The notes beneath the pieces are model-generated. The model was not told where the DNA came from, ran no database searches, and worked only from the letters and a program-made list of their open reading frames with translations. DNA of 64,000 nucleotides from Halobacillus campisalis (GTDB lineage: Bacteria; Bacillota; Bacilli; Bacillales; Halobacillaceae): NCBI RefSeq assembly GCF_030345335.1, contig NZ_JAPVRC010000001.1, forward strand, positions 806,001 to 870,000, in the 5' to 3' direction. Every line of letters begins with the position of its first letter. Position 1 is the first letter of the stretch. Position numbers and translations under genes: made by a program. Positions 1 to 9,345 of this stretch are shown here, piece by piece.

Positions 1-80
1 CAAGGCTCTTGTCTAATTCTATGTCATCATACAAAATACTTCGCGCGTATGTTATCAAAGGTTGTCGATTTTCATTTTGT

Positions 81-695
81 TCATTTATATATAAATAATT
101 CGTTAATTTTTTCTCGGGATTGATCTAGCAGTGCTGATTCCAGTTGTCGATACCAGGCATTATCATATGTGATTTCGTGGATGGTATAAGTGAACCCGAT
201 TATAAATTGCCACATCGATAGAAGTAAGGGATGATCGCTCTTTTCAAATAAATAATTAAATAACTGCTGATGCTTCTCGCTCTTCTGTTCATCAATTACA
301 CCAATTGGCAATAAAGAGATAGCATGATACATTTGTTCACTTTTTAAATGGCTAACAGATATATTAAGAATTTCTTTCTCAAGCATTTGTTTAGCCGTCA
401 GTAATTCACTTCTTGTTCTCGTATCGTTTAGTAAGAATTTGGAAAGTAATCCAACCATATGGTAAGGGCGGTAGGCTCTCATATACGTCCCTTCACCACG
501 CCTCGTCTCTATTAAACCTAGCAGTTCGAGAGCACGCAGTGCTTCGCGAATCGAAGATCTCCCTACTTGAAGCAGTTCGCTGAGCATTCTCTCTGAAGGA
601 AGCTTATCACCTGGTTTCAACCTTTTATCTTCAATATAAGCTTTTATTTGCTCTAACACACTTTCATATACCTTTTCATTGAAAGTATGGGTCAT
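81..695 (-). CDS. FadR-subfamily GntR transcriptional regulator
   Basis: 204 aa. The N-terminal 70 residues are a GntR winged helix (LKPGDKLPSERMLSELL, then GRSSIREALRALELLGLIETRRGEGTY split over the recognition helix and wing). The helical rest (residues 90-200) fits an FCD-type ligand domain but is short. It lies directly downstream of the malic enzyme gene on the same strand. A FadR-type dyad operator (TGGTCTGACCA core) sits in the malic enzyme promoter, so this protein is the obvious candidate to bind it; that link is inference. In related Bacillaceae a gene of this type lies between ytsJ and accDA, which would lie off the left edge. Ligand unknown. Confidence 0.85.
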   Translation of the reverse strand: MTHTFNEKVYESVLEQIKAYIEDKRLKPGDKLPSERMLSELLQVGRSSIREALRALELLGLIETRRGEGTYMRAYRPYHMVGLLSKFLLNDTRTRSELLTAKQMLEKEILNISVSHLKSEQMYHAISLLPIGVIDEQKSEKHQQLFNYLFEKSDHPLLLSMWQFIIGFTYTIHEITYDNAWYRQLESALLDQSREKINELFIYK

Positions 696-727
696 AGAGT
701 CCCCCCTTTGAACTGACTAAACACTAA

Positions 728-756
728 AGAGAAAAGCCTTATCAAGGCTTTTCTCT
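728..756 (-). terminator. Terminator-like hairpin after malic enzyme gene
   Basis: A perfect 13-bp stem (728-740 with 744-756) and 3-nt loop just after the malic enzyme stop. On the minus strand it ends in TTTTCTCTTT. It may reduce read-through into the regulator gene. Confidence 0.6.
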
Positions 757-764
757 AAGCTTCT

Positions 765-2003
765 TCATTGTTCATCTATTAAAGTAAGATTTCTAGTTCT
801 TTCAGCAACTTCTTCAGGATCAACGTGGTGTCTTGCCACTCCTGATTCCATAGCAGCTTTAGCTACAGCAGCAGCCACAGCTGGAGCCACTCTCGTATCA
901 AAAGGTGCTGGAATCACATAATCTTCATTTAATTCCTCTTCACTTACGAGCTCAGCAATCGCTTCTGCAGCTGCGATTTTCATCTTCTCATTGATGCGCG
1001 TAGCTCTAACGTCAAGTGCCCCGCGGAAAATTCCCGGAAACGCGAGAACATTGTTCACCTGGTTAGGAAAATCCGAGCGGCCAGTCCCAACGACCCGTGC
1101 GCCGGCTTCTTTAGCATCCTCAGGCATGATCTCTGGTTCAGGATTTGCCATTGCGAATATGATGGAATCCTTATTCATACTTGACACCATCTCTTTTGAC
1201 AACAGCCCCCCTACAGAAACACCTATGAATACGTCGGTTCCTTCCATCACTTCCTGCAGGTTCCCTTCTTGTTTATGTTTATTAGTGATTTTAGCAATTT
1301 CGTCTTTGACATCGTTCATTCCTGAAGGACGTCCTTCATAAATTGCGCCTTTTGAATCACACATAATAATGTCCCTGACCCCGAAGTGGTAAAGAAGCTT
1401 TATAATAGCTATTCCAGCGGCTCCGGCCCCATTGGCTACTACTTTGATTTCAGAGAAAGATTTCCCAGTCACTTTAAGAGCATTCATCAAGCCTGCAACT
1501 GTTACAATCGCTGTGCCATGCTGATCGTCGTGAAAAATAGGGATGTTCGTTTCTTTTTTCAAACGATCTTCTATGATAAAACAGTTAGGGGCAGCAATGT
1601 CTTCTAGATTTACGCCTCCGAAAGTAGGCTCCATCAACTTTACAGTTTGTACAATTTGATCGATATCCCTCGTATTCAAACAGATAGGAAAAGCATCCAC
1701 TCCCGCAAAACTTTTAAATAGCGCGGCCTTGCCCTCCATGACAGGTAAAGCAGCTTCAGGACCTATGTTTCCAAGACCCAGTACGGCTGAGCCATCGCTG
1801 ACTACTGCCACCATATTCCCTTTCATTGTGTAATCATAGACTGTATCTTTGTGATCGTATATTTCCTTACAAGGTTCAGCTACTCCTGGAGAATAAGCCA
1901 GACTTAGATCTTTGGCATTTCTTACAGGTACTTTTGAAACTGTTTCTAGTTTTCCTTTATTGGCACGATGTATATGCAGTGCTTCATCTCGCAAATTTGA
2001 CAC
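765..2003 (-). CDS. ytsJ: NAD(P)-dependent malic enzyme (YtsJ-like)
   Basis: 412 aa. Oxidative decarboxylation of malate to pyruvate with NAD(P)+. Visible features are the N-terminal SPGVAEPC segment typical of short bacterial malic enzymes, the GDGSAVLG-like region, the metal-binding segment [10 protein letters not shown] (about residues 132-141), the FHDDQHGTA motif (about 157-165), and a Rossmann segment [13 protein letters not shown] (about 188-200). The start is GTG at 2003, preceded by AAAGGAG at good spacing. The protein is full length. It sits between dnaE and a FadR-type regulator; the promoter region carries a FadR-like operator, suggesting control linked to fatty-acid or acyl-CoA status. 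Confidence 0.95.
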   Translation of the reverse strand: MSNLRDEALHIHRANKGKLETVSKVPVRNAKDLSLAYSPGVAEPCKEIYDHKDTVYDYTMKGNMVAVVSDGSAVLGLGNIGPEAALPVMEGKAALFKSFAGVDAFPICLNTRDIDQIVQTVKLMEPTFGGVNLEDIAAPNCFIIEDRLKKETNIPIFHDDQHGTAIVTVAGLMNALKVTGKSFSEIKVVANGAGAAGIAIIKLLYHFGVRDIIMCDSKGAIYEGRPSGMNDVKDEIAKITNKHKQEGNLQEVMEGTDVFIGVSVGGLLSKEMVSSMNKDSIIFAMANPEPEIMPEDAKEAGARVVGTGRSDFPNQVNNVLAFPGIFRGALDVRATRINEKMKIAAAEAIAELVSEEELNEDYVIPAPFDTRVAPAVAAAVAKAAMESGVARHHVDPEEVAERTRNLTLIDEQ

Positions 2004-2044
2004 AGGTCCACGCTCCTTTAAAACGGTTGAAATAGGCCGATATC

Positions 2045-2059
2045 GGTGGTCTGACCACC
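2045..2059. promoter_or_regulatory. FadR-type operator upstream of malic enzyme gene
   Basis: A perfect 7-1-7 palindrome, GGTGGTCTGACCACC, 42 bp upstream of the malic enzyme GTG. It contains TGGTCTGACCA, the TGGTCNGACCA core described for FadR-subfamily operators. The FadR-subfamily regulator is encoded immediately downstream of the target gene. Confidence 0.75.
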
Positions 2060-2133
2060 ATTAACTTCTTAATTATAACAGATGAAAAAGCTGTGTAAAG
2101 ATTATCAAAAAACTGGTCTTAGAATTTCGAAAA

Positions 2134-5100
2134 CTAGTGATTTTGTCGCGCATCCCTTAGTACTACAGATGCCTCACCGAAAAATTCATAAAGTTTATCT
2201 AGACAGCTTTCAGAAGCCGATAAAGCAAATAATTCATCTAACTGGACAGTCTTACGATCTTCAGAAGTGAAAATGATGACCGGTGTATTACCCGGGAAAT
2301 ACGCAGCTAACTTCCTGAGCCTTGCAATAACTTCTTGCTTTTCCGCTATTGAAGTTTTTATAAACAACCTTTTTTCGTCTTGAGTCGGAAAGTCTTCTTC
2401 ATTGAACGGATAAATCTTATTGATAACCCATTGTTTTTTACCATTTCTATCTTCTACTTTTCCTTCAATCAATGCCAGTTGATTTTCGTTAAGCCATTTT
2501 TTCGCTTCTCTGTGAGCCTCTGGAAATAAAACAGCATCGACCTCATTCGTTTCATCACTCAGCGTCAAAAATGACATGGGGTCGCCGCGCTTCGTTCTGA
2601 TTTCTTTCATTTCATTCACCACAGCCGCTGTTTTCGCTCGAGGAAACGAGCCTTTTTTCAAACTTTCCGAAAGCGTCATGTAGCCTTGTGTATTCAATTC
2701 TTTTCGATGTTCTTCTAAAGGATGACTTGAGAGATATGTTCCAAGAACATCCTTTTCCATCGATAGCTGCTTTAAGGCTGGGAACGGATCCATGACCGTC
2801 ACCTCTCCCTCTAACTCTAAGTCTGAGCTGAACAATCCAGGCTGATCTTGGAATTCTTTGAAAAGTTCTCCTTGTTCTAAGGCCTGGTCGATACTGGCCA
2901 GCAAACTGGCCCGGTTTTGCTGTAATTCATCAAAGGCACCTGCCATGATCAAGGATTCAATCGTTGCTCTTGAAATCTCTTTGGATGGTACTCGCAAACA
3001 AAAATCGTTCAAATGTTTGTATGGTCCGTTAATGCGTTCTTCTATAATGGCTTGAGAGGCTTGGTAACCTACACCTTTAATAGAAAGGAAACCGATTCTT
3101 ATACTTCCGCTCTCATCAATAGCATAAGAAAAACTTTGATTGACTGAAGGAGACTTTACCTTTAAGCCAAATTCCTTTGCTTCTCTAATAAAAACAGCTA
3201 ATTTTTCACGATCCCCTAACGTGGAGTTCATAAGTTCCGCGATAAAAATGGCAGGAAAATGAGCTTTTAAATAAGCAAGCTGGTAAGAAATTACACTGTA
3301 TGCTACTGCGTGACTTCTATTAAAACCGTAATTTGAAAACCTCACGATCCATTCAAAAAGCTGATCTGCCACCTGCTCTTCGTACCCGTTCTTAATCGAC
3401 CGTTGCACGAATTGCTGTTGCTGATGTTCTAAAATGCTCTTTTGTTTTTTGCTCACTGCTCTTCTTAATAAATCAGCTTCTCCTAAAGAATAACCAGCTA
3501 TTTTCTGAGCCACCTGCATAATCTGTTCCTGATATACAAGGACACCGAACGTCTTCTCTAAAATCGGTTTCACATCAGGATGAGGATATTGAACGGCTTC
3601 TTCTCCATGTTTTCTTTTAATATACAACGGGATATACTCCATAGGTCCGGGTCTGTATAAGGCATTAACTGCGACTACATCTTCAAAATGGGTAGGCTTC
3701 AACCTTTTCAGAACACCTTTCATACCCTGAGATTCCAGTTGAAAGACTCCGTTACTCCAGCCTTTTTGCAATAAGGTAAACGTTTTTTGGTCATTTAACG
3801 TAATGGCCTCACTAGTAAAGCTTTTATCTTTATATTTTCTGATTTTATCTTCGATTTTTCGAATCAGAGATAAATTTCTCAGTCCTAAGAAATCCATTTT
3901 CAACAATCCGATTGCCTCTAAATCGCCCATAGCCATCTGAGTAAGATGAACGTGATCCTGGCCCTGCATCAAAGCTGTATAATAGGATAATGGCTGTTCA
4001 CTGATGACTACCCCTGCAGCATGTGTGGAGACATGCCTTGGCAGGCCTTCAAGCTTAGCCGCTACTTGAAATACTTTTTGAAGCTGCGCTGAAGAGCGGA
4101 TGTATTCCTTGAGGGGGTGGGAGTTTTTGACGACTTCTTTTAAAGGTTGAGATGCACCACTCGGGATATTTTTTAAAATAAACTCCCTATCGCTTTCTTC
4201 TACCTGAAATACTTTAAATAATTCCCGTAATACACTTCTTGTAGCGAAAGTACCGAACGTACAAATCTGCGCAACATGCTCTTTACCATACTTACCGGCA
4301 ACATATTCAATTACTTCGTCTCTACGGTCATCCGGAAAATCGATATCTATATCCGGCATCGTTATCCTCTCAGGATTAAGAAACCTTTCGAATAGAAGAC
4401 CATATGCTAACGGATCGATCCGGGTGATGCCGAGCAAATAACTGACAATGGAACCTGCAGCAGACCCTCGTCCAGGACCAGCCTTTATACCCTTATTTCT
4501 CGCGTATTCTACAAAGTCCCAGACGATCAGGAAATAATCACTGAACTTCATATTCATAATGACAGCTAATTCATCTTCAAGTCTGGATTTGGCTTCGTAA
4601 AATCGGTCACTGTATTTTTCATTCAATTTCTCAAAACATATTTTCTTTAAAAACTCATCTGCATTTTGACCACCATTTAAAGGGAAATTAGGAAGTAACT
4701 GCTGATCAATATCAATAGACACATTACAGAGGCCTACAATCCGCTCGTTGGCTTTTAAAACTTCAGGCCAGAAATCATTAAAATAGACCTTCATTTCTTC
4801 CGGTGATTTCAAATATTGATGATGTTCAAATGAGTCATCTTTCCAATCACTTTGGGTACTTTGATCTATCGCACGCAGTGCCCGATAGGCCGCCGCATCT
4901 TCTTGAAGCAAATACCTGACATCGTTCATTACTGTCACAGGTATGCTGTGTCTTTCACTCCACTCTTTTAAAGGCTTATGAAGCTGCCTTTCAAATTGGA
5001 CCCCGTAATCTTTTACTCCTAAGTAAAAATCTTGAAAAACAGACGTCCAATCTTTCAATTCTTCTTCCATTCGTTCAAATGTCTGATGAAGAATCGAACT

Positions 5101-5487
5101 CGCCCACGACGTGTCCGAAACCGTAAGAACAGCAGCTACATGAGGAGCCGCATCTTTTATATTGTTCATCTCTAATGGCTCACTCTGCAATTGAAGCTGG
5201 CTGCTCAATTGCAAGAGGGCCTGGTAGCCTTGTTTATTTTTTGCCAATAATGTGAGAGGAAATTCTTCATTTTTATATGTAACTGAAAGTCTCATACCTA
5301 TAATAGGCTTGATCCCTTCCTCCCTGCACGCTTGATAAAATGAAACAGCTCCACTCATCACTCCTTCATCTGTCAACGCAAGAGATGTAAAGCCTAGTGA
5401 CTTTGCTTTTTTGACGAGAGAAGGGATTTGAATGGTGCTTTTCATCAAACTATAGCCGCTATGTACTTGTAAGTGAGTATAAGACAT
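2134..5487 (-). CDS. dnaE: DNA polymerase III alpha subunit, DnaE type
   Basis: 1117 aa, the length of Firmicute DnaE (lacking a proofreading domain). It extends RNA primers at the replication fork alongside PolC. The N-terminal PHP domain starts HLQVHSGYSLM, the same degenerate metal site as B. subtilis DnaE. The catalytic PDIDIDFPDDRR motif gives two of the active-site Asp residues. Helix-hairpin-helix and OB regions follow in the last 350 residues. The open frame extends 9 codons further upstream, but the start at 5487 is chosen because AGAGGTGAT lies directly before it. Next gene is ytsJ, as in B. subtilis. Confidence 0.96.
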   Translation of the reverse strand: MSYTHLQVHSGYSLMKSTIQIPSLVKKAKSLGFTSLALTDEGVMSGAVSFYQACREEGIKPIIGMRLSVTYKNEEFPLTLLAKNKQGYQALLQLSSQLQLQSEPLEMNNIKDAAPHVAAVLTVSDTSWASSILHQTFERMEEELKDWTSVFQDFYLGVKDYGVQFERQLHKPLKEWSERHSIPVTVMNDVRYLLQEDAAAYRALRAIDQSTQSDWKDDSFEHHQYLKSPEEMKVYFNDFWPEVLKANERIVGLCNVSIDIDQQLLPNFPLNGGQNADEFLKKICFEKLNEKYSDRFYEAKSRLEDELAVIMNMKFSDYFLIVWDFVEYARNKGIKAGPGRGSAAGSIVSYLLGITRIDPLAYGLLFERFLNPERITMPDIDIDFPDDRRDEVIEYVAGKYGKEHVAQICTFGTFATRSVLRELFKVFQVEESDREFILKNIPSGASQPLKEVVKNSHPLKEYIRSSAQLQKVFQVAAKLEGLPRHVSTHAAGVVISEQPLSYYTALMQGQDHVHLTQMAMGDLEAIGLLKMDFLGLRNLSLIRKIEDKIRKYKDKSFTSEAITLNDQKTFTLLQKGWSNGVFQLESQGMKGVLKRLKPTHFEDVVAVNALYRPGPMEYIPLYIKRKHGEEAVQYPHPDVKPILEKTFGVLVYQEQIMQVAQKIAGYSLGEADLLRRAVSKKQKSILEHQQQQFVQRSIKNGYEEQVADQLFEWIVRFSNYGFNRSHAVAYSVISYQLAYLKAHFPAIFIAELMNSTLGDREKLAVFIREAKEFGLKVKSPSVNQSFSYAIDESGSIRIGFLSIKGVGYQASQAIIEERINGPYKHLNDFCLRVPSKEISRATIESLIMAGAFDELQQNRASLLASIDQALEQGELFKEFQDQPGLFSSDLELEGEVTVMDPFPALKQLSMEKDVLGTYLSSHPLEEHRKELNTQGYMTLSESLKKGSFPRAKTAAVVNEMKEIRTKRGDPMSFLTLSDETNEVDAVLFPEAHREAKKWLNENQLALIEGKVEDRNGKKQWVINKIYPFNEEDFPTQDEKRLFIKTSIAEKQEVIARLRKLAAYFPGNTPVIIFTSEDRKTVQLDELFALSASESCLDKLYEFFGEASVVLRDARQNH

Positions 5488-5620
5488 ATCAATCACCTCT
5501 TTCTTGTATATCATTATATGGAATTCTTACAGTGGATAAAAGCCTCCTGCATATAACCACTACATTCCGAATAGCTTGGTTAATATATAGGTGTCCACAT
5601 TCATAGAAAAGAGGGACAAA

Positions 5621-5953
5621 ATGGAAGAACGATTAGTGGTTTCAATGATTCACTGCTTCTTTATCGCTTTCGGTGTCATTATGGGTGGTACATTGATCGG
5701 CAGTATTGGAAGTTTCTTAACTGGAGAAGCTCCATTGACTTCCATGTTTCGAATAGCTAAAGGATTAAGAATTTGGGCTATTGTGGCTGCGATTGGCGGG
5801 ACGTTCGATGCCATAAGCAATTTTGAACGTGGGATATTCGAGGGCTCGACTTTCGATCTATTCAAGCAGGTTATGATCATAGTAGCAGCCATGGGAGGAG
5901 TACAAGCCGCCCTTTTCATATTTGAATTGCTGCTAGGTGAGGAGGTAGTTTAA
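5621..5953 (+). CDS. ytrH: Sporulation membrane protein YtrH
   Basis: 110 aa from the ATG after GAGGG (an in-frame start 10 codons upstream has no good RBS). It has three hydrophobic stretches with Gly-rich turns (GVIMGGTLIGSIG, IWAIVAAIGGTFDAI, MIIVAAMGGVQAALF). YtrH is a mother-cell membrane protein of the sigma-E regulon needed for efficient spore formation in B. subtilis. Immediately followed by ytrI (stop TAA, then TTG one base later), so the two are translationally linked. Divergent from dnaE. Confidence 0.85.
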   Translation: MEERLVVSMIHCFFIAFGVIMGGTLIGSIGSFLTGEAPLTSMFRIAKGLRIWAIVAAIGGTFDAISNFERGIFEGSTFDLFKQVMIIVAAMGGVQAALFIFELLLGEEVV

Positions 5954-6457
5954 TTGTACATTCCTCCGCAATTACGAAGGATAGAGTGGAGGCGTTTTTA
6001 TGCGGGGTTCATTTTAGGAGCTATCGCAGGGTATGTGCTTTTTGTTTTTATGAACGATCAGCTTCATGAACATTTCGAAGAAGAAAACATCCAATTGTCT
6101 TCTGAATTGAGTGCATTGGAAGCTAAATATGAAGGCCTGCTGGACTCGGAGAAAGAAGCTGATAAAGAAAAGAAGCAAGTGTTGACGATTCAGGAAGTCC
6201 GGCCGAATTTCTCCAATGCCAAAGAACTTCAAATCGATAAATTGACTCAACATCAGCTCTCCTCTATGGTCAAAGACCAGTTGCAAAGCATTACAGGCGA
6301 AAATATTGAAGATATAGCACAGCAAAGTGACCTTATCATTTCTACATTAGAGAATAAATCCTTTGAAGTAGAAGATTTTAAATATAAACTTACTGTTGAA
6401 CGGTTAATCATTACGACTCAGGTCACTCTGCTTTTATCTATATCGTTGGATTCTTAA
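5954..6457 (+). CDS. ytrI: Sporulation membrane protein YtrI
   Basis: 167 aa starting at TTG directly after the ytrH stop, with GGTGAGGAGG upstream inside ytrH. A short basic N terminus is followed by one membrane segment (about residues 15-34) and then a charged coiled-coil-like region (residues 38-70) and a small C-terminal domain. The layout and the position after ytrH match B. subtilis YtrI, a sigma-E-dependent sporulation protein. Confidence 0.8.
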   Translation: MYIPPQLRRIEWRRFYAGFILGAIAGYVLFVFMNDQLHEHFEEENIQLSSELSALEAKYEGLLDSEKEADKEKKQVLTIQEVRPNFSNAKELQIDKLTQHQLSSMVKDQLQSITGENIEDIAQQSDLIISTLENKSFEVEDFKYKLTVERLIITTQVTLLLSISLDS

Positions 6458-6474
6458 GGGGGAGTTTACTGTGA

Positions 6475-7428
6475 TTAATTCAATGCTTCTTCTGAATACT
6501 TTACACAAACTTCCCTCAATTCATTGGCAATCACTTCGGTTTCCTCCCATGTTTCCGCCGAAGCTCCCGACGCCATAGGATGCCCCCCTCCATTGTGGTT
6601 AGCAGCAATACCATTGATCACTGGTCCTTTTGAGCGAAGACGCACCCGAATCGTATCCTCTTCCTCTACAAAAAACGCCCATGCAAGTATTCCTTCTATA
6701 TCACCAAGCAGACCTACCAGTGCACTTGTTTCAGTGGAAGTCACATCATATTCCTCAAGGACTTCTTTAGAGAGTCTGATGGTACTGTACCCTTCTGGGT
6801 TTACGGTAAAGTTCTGCAATACATACCCCTTTAATTTAGCAACTTTCAAAGGCGTGCTGTACATATTGTCATATAAGTCGGGCCGGTTAAAATCATAGGT
6901 GACAAGTTCGGCAGCTGCTTTCAGTGTTGCTTTTGTAGTACTAGGAAACAAAAATCTTCCCGTGTCTCCGACAATCCCTGCGTACAGGAGACGCGCTGCT
7001 TTGTTGTTCAACTCAAGTTTCTTGTTCTGTTTAAACAACTGAAAAATCATTTCACAAGTAGAACTGGAAGTTGTATCTACCCAATTAATATCCCCATACC
7101 CATCAACATCAGGGTGGTGATCGATTTTGATTAACAGAGATCCTTCAGAATAACGTTGATCATCAATCCGGGCTTGGTTCGCTGTGTCACAGACAATGAC
7201 TAACGCTCCCCGGTAATGATCGTCTTCCAATTCATCCATCTCTAATAAGAATCTCAGAGACTCTTCACTTTTGCCCGTAACATAGACTTTTTTATGCGGA
7301 TAGTTGTGGCGAATCAATTCTGCCAGTCCGCCCTGCGATCCATATGCATCAGGATCAGGCCTAACATGGCGATGGATAATAATTGTGTCGAAATTATTAA
7401 TTGCTTCACCTATTTGTGCTATAGACAT
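6475..7428 (-). CDS. nrnA: Bifunctional oligoribonuclease/pAp phosphatase NrnA
   Basis: 317 aa DHH/DHHA1 phosphoesterase that degrades nano-RNAs and dephosphorylates 3'-phosphoadenosine 5'-phosphate. Motifs: HRHVRPDPDA near the N terminus, VCDTA, the name-giving IDHHPDVD, and GGGHPMASGA in the DHHA1 domain. The open frame runs 44 codons further upstream through a hydrophobic, non-conserved stretch; the start at 7428 is preferred from AGAGGG upstream and family length (313 aa in B. subtilis). Convergent with ytrI, divergent from ytpI. Confidence 0.93.
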   Translation of the reverse strand: MSIAQIGEAINNFDTIIIHRHVRPDPDAYGSQGGLAELIRHNYPHKKVYVTGKSEESLRFLLEMDELEDDHYRGALVIVCDTANQARIDDQRYSEGSLLIKIDHHPDVDGYGDINWVDTTSSSTCEMIFQLFKQNKKLELNNKAARLLYAGIVGDTGRFLFPSTTKATLKAAAELVTYDFNRPDLYDNMYSTPLKVAKLKGYVLQNFTVNPEGYSTIRLSKEVLEEYDVTSTETSALVGLLGDIEGILAWAFFVEEEDTIRVRLRSKGPVINGIAANHNGGGHPMASGASAETWEETEVIANELREVCVKYSEEALN

Positions 7429-7560
7429 TTGATAACGATCCCTCTCTTTTACAAATCTTCTTACCATTATCACACAATTTAAGAAGTACAGGTAGTAAAA
7501 CATAATAAAACAAGCTACAATGGACAGCGTACAATATTTTTTAAGCAGGAGCAGATACAT

Positions 7561-7860
7561 ATGATACTTTTCCCAGTTGCTATACTTGTTTCTTTCGTTC
7601 TTTATATCTACTATAAAGTCATGGTTCTCAGGACGAAAGATCCTTTAACGCAAGAATATTTGAACAGCAAGGCTAAGATATTCTTAGGTGTTTTCATTTT
7701 CGTATTCGGCATCAATCAGTACCTTTTTTATGAAACTAGATTGTCCCTATTCATAGGTATTTTATTCTTAATACTAGGTGTTTTTCAATTTCGTCTAGGA
7801 TTTAAAGCGAGCAGACATTATAAGAACGAATATGCAAAACTCCGTCAAAAAAGCCGCTGA
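7561..7860 (+). CDS. ytpI: YtpI-like membrane protein
   Basis: 99 aa with about three membrane segments (residues 3-20, 40-58, 62-82) and a basic C terminus. ATG is preceded by AGGAG. Position between nrnA and ytoI matches ytpI of B. subtilis; function unknown. A strong terminator overlaps the stop codon. Confidence 0.8.
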   Translation: MILFPVAILVSFVLYIYYKVMVLRTKDPLTQEYLNSKAKIFLGVFIFVFGINQYLFYETRLSLFIGILFLILGVFQFRLGFKASRHYKNEYAKLRQKSR

Positions 7861-7877
7861 TTTCAGCGGTTTTTTTG
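7854..7877 (+). terminator. Terminator of ytpI
   Basis: A 7-bp stem (CCGCTGA/TCAGCGG) followed by eight T; the hairpin overlaps the ytpI stop codon. Confidence 0.85.
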
Positions 7878-7884
7878 TTTCTCC

Positions 7885-9198
7885 TTATCGGTCAATTAAT
7901 TGGGCCATCAACAAAGCTTTGCCAACAATCGATTTATTGTGGTGAACTTCTACGTCTACCTTGGCGAACTTCCTTCCAATCTCCAGCAATTGTGGTTTGA
8001 TTTCAATTACACTTTCGAGCTGGACAGGTTTAATGAACAATAAAGATATGTTTTCAACTACTAAATTTCCTTTTTTGTGTTTACTAAGTAAACGGCTGGA
8101 CGCTTCCGTTATGAGAGAAGTAAACACTCCATATGAAAGGGTTCCTAATTGATTCGTCATTTGTGGCGTAACGGTTGTTTCCAATGTGAAATCTTCTATG
8201 TCTTCTTCACTTAATTGAAGTTGGTTAGAGACTAAATCATCGATTGTTTCCCCGATTTGCGGCTGCCTCTGCAAATTCTGTAATGCTTTTAATACATCCT
8301 GCCGCGAGACGATACCTTGCAGCTTGTGGGCCTGATCGACGACAGGCATCAGTTCAATACCTTCCCAAACCATCATGTGCGCTGCATTTGTAAGGGAGGT
8401 TCGAGTCTGGACGGTCATCGGGTTTTTCGTCATCACTTTTTCTATTCTAATGTTTGGTTCTTGATTGATAACATCTTTTGACGTCACCATTCCTACTACA
8501 CGTTTATTGGCATCTATTACCGGATAACGACTATGCTGTGTTTCTTCATTTAATTCATGCCAGCGAGACACATCTTCACTCGTCTTTAAAAAACTCGCTT
8601 CTTCTAATGGGGTGTAAATGTCGTCAACCAGAACAATCTCCTTCTTGATCAATTGATCGTAAATCGCACGGTTGATCATCGTTGCTACAGTAAATGTATC
8701 GTAACTAGTTGAGATTACAGGCAGCTTCTTTTCATCGGCCAGCTTCTTCACTTTATCAGTAGTGTCGAACCCCCCAGTCACTAACACGGCAGCTCCTTCT
8801 TTCACTGCCAGTTCGTGAGCATTGGTTCGGTTACCTACAATTAGTAAAGATCCCGCTTCCGTATAACGCATCATCGCTTCAAGCTTCATTGCTCCGACAA
8901 CGAACTTATTAAGTGTCTTGTGCAGACCTTCTCTTCCTCCCATAACTTGCCCGTCTACCACTTTTGTGATTTCAGCAAAAGTCAGCCGTTCGATATTCTC
9001 TTTTTTCTTTTTTTCGATACGAATCGTTCCTACACGTTCAATCGTGCTTACTAAATGCTGATTCTCAGCTTCCTTTATCGCTCTGTAGGCCGTCCCTTCA
9101 CTCACATTTAAGGCTTTCGCGATTCCTCTGACTGAAATTTTGCTTCCAACAGATAATAAATCAATGTGCTCGAGGATCTGTTCATGTTTGGTAGCCAA
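7885..9198 (-). CDS. ytoI: YtoI: HTH-DRTGG-CBS-hotdog regulatory protein
   Basis: 437 aa. Domain order: winged helix (residues 1-65; VRGIAKALNVSEGTAYRAIKEAE is its core), DRTGG domain (about 70-180), two CBS domains (about 195-310) and a C-terminal hotdog/thioesterase-like domain (about 330-437). The CBS pair suggests adenine-nucleotide sensing and the hotdog fold an acyl-CoA-like ligand. The start is TTG at 9198. B. subtilis YtoI has the same architecture; its targets are not known to me. Confidence 0.9.
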   Translation of the reverse strand: MATKHEQILEHIDLLSVGSKISVRGIAKALNVSEGTAYRAIKEAENQHLVSTIERVGTIRIEKKKKENIERLTFAEITKVVDGQVMGGREGLHKTLNKFVVGAMKLEAMMRYTEAGSLLIVGNRTNAHELAVKEGAAVLVTGGFDTTDKVKKLADEKKLPVISTSYDTFTVATMINRAIYDQLIKKEIVLVDDIYTPLEEASFLKTSEDVSRWHELNEETQHSRYPVIDANKRVVGMVTSKDVINQEPNIRIEKVMTKNPMTVQTRTSLTNAAHMMVWEGIELMPVVDQAHKLQGIVSRQDVLKALQNLQRQPQIGETIDDLVSNQLQLSEEDIEDFTLETTVTPQMTNQLGTLSYGVFTSLITEASSRLLSKHKKGNLVVENISLLFIKPVQLESVIEIKPQLLEIGRKFAKVDVEVHHNKSIVGKALLMAQLIDR

Positions 9199-9308
9199 TT
9201 AAATTCACCATTCTTTCCAACTGTACTAGTAATTTCCGCTATTATTGTTATTATACAAGTGATACAGTTATCCTGCAATTATTCCTCTAAATAAAAACAA
9301 AGCATAAA

Positions 9309-9336
9309 AAAAGCCCACGAGTACGTCGTGGACTTT
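9309..9336 (-). terminator. Terminator of ytkL-like gene
   Basis: A stem with one mismatch (9309-9320 with 9326-9336) and 5-nt loop, flanked by A-run and T-run, so it can act on both strands; it lies just after the hydrolase stop. Confidence 0.75.
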
Positions 9337-9345
9337 TTACGCTGA

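Noticed and set aside
991-1607. Plus-strand open frames inside the malic enzyme and dnaE genes
   Set aside because: Antisense shadows of clearly conserved genes.
5515-5620. Sigma-E promoter for ytrHI
   Set aside because: A CATATA-like -10 is visible near 5553 but no convincing -35; expected from B. subtilis but not supported well enough here.
7429-7560. Membrane-anchored longer form of NrnA
   Set aside because: The hydrophobic extension of 44 codons is not part of the family and has no good RBS; the start at 7428 fits family length.
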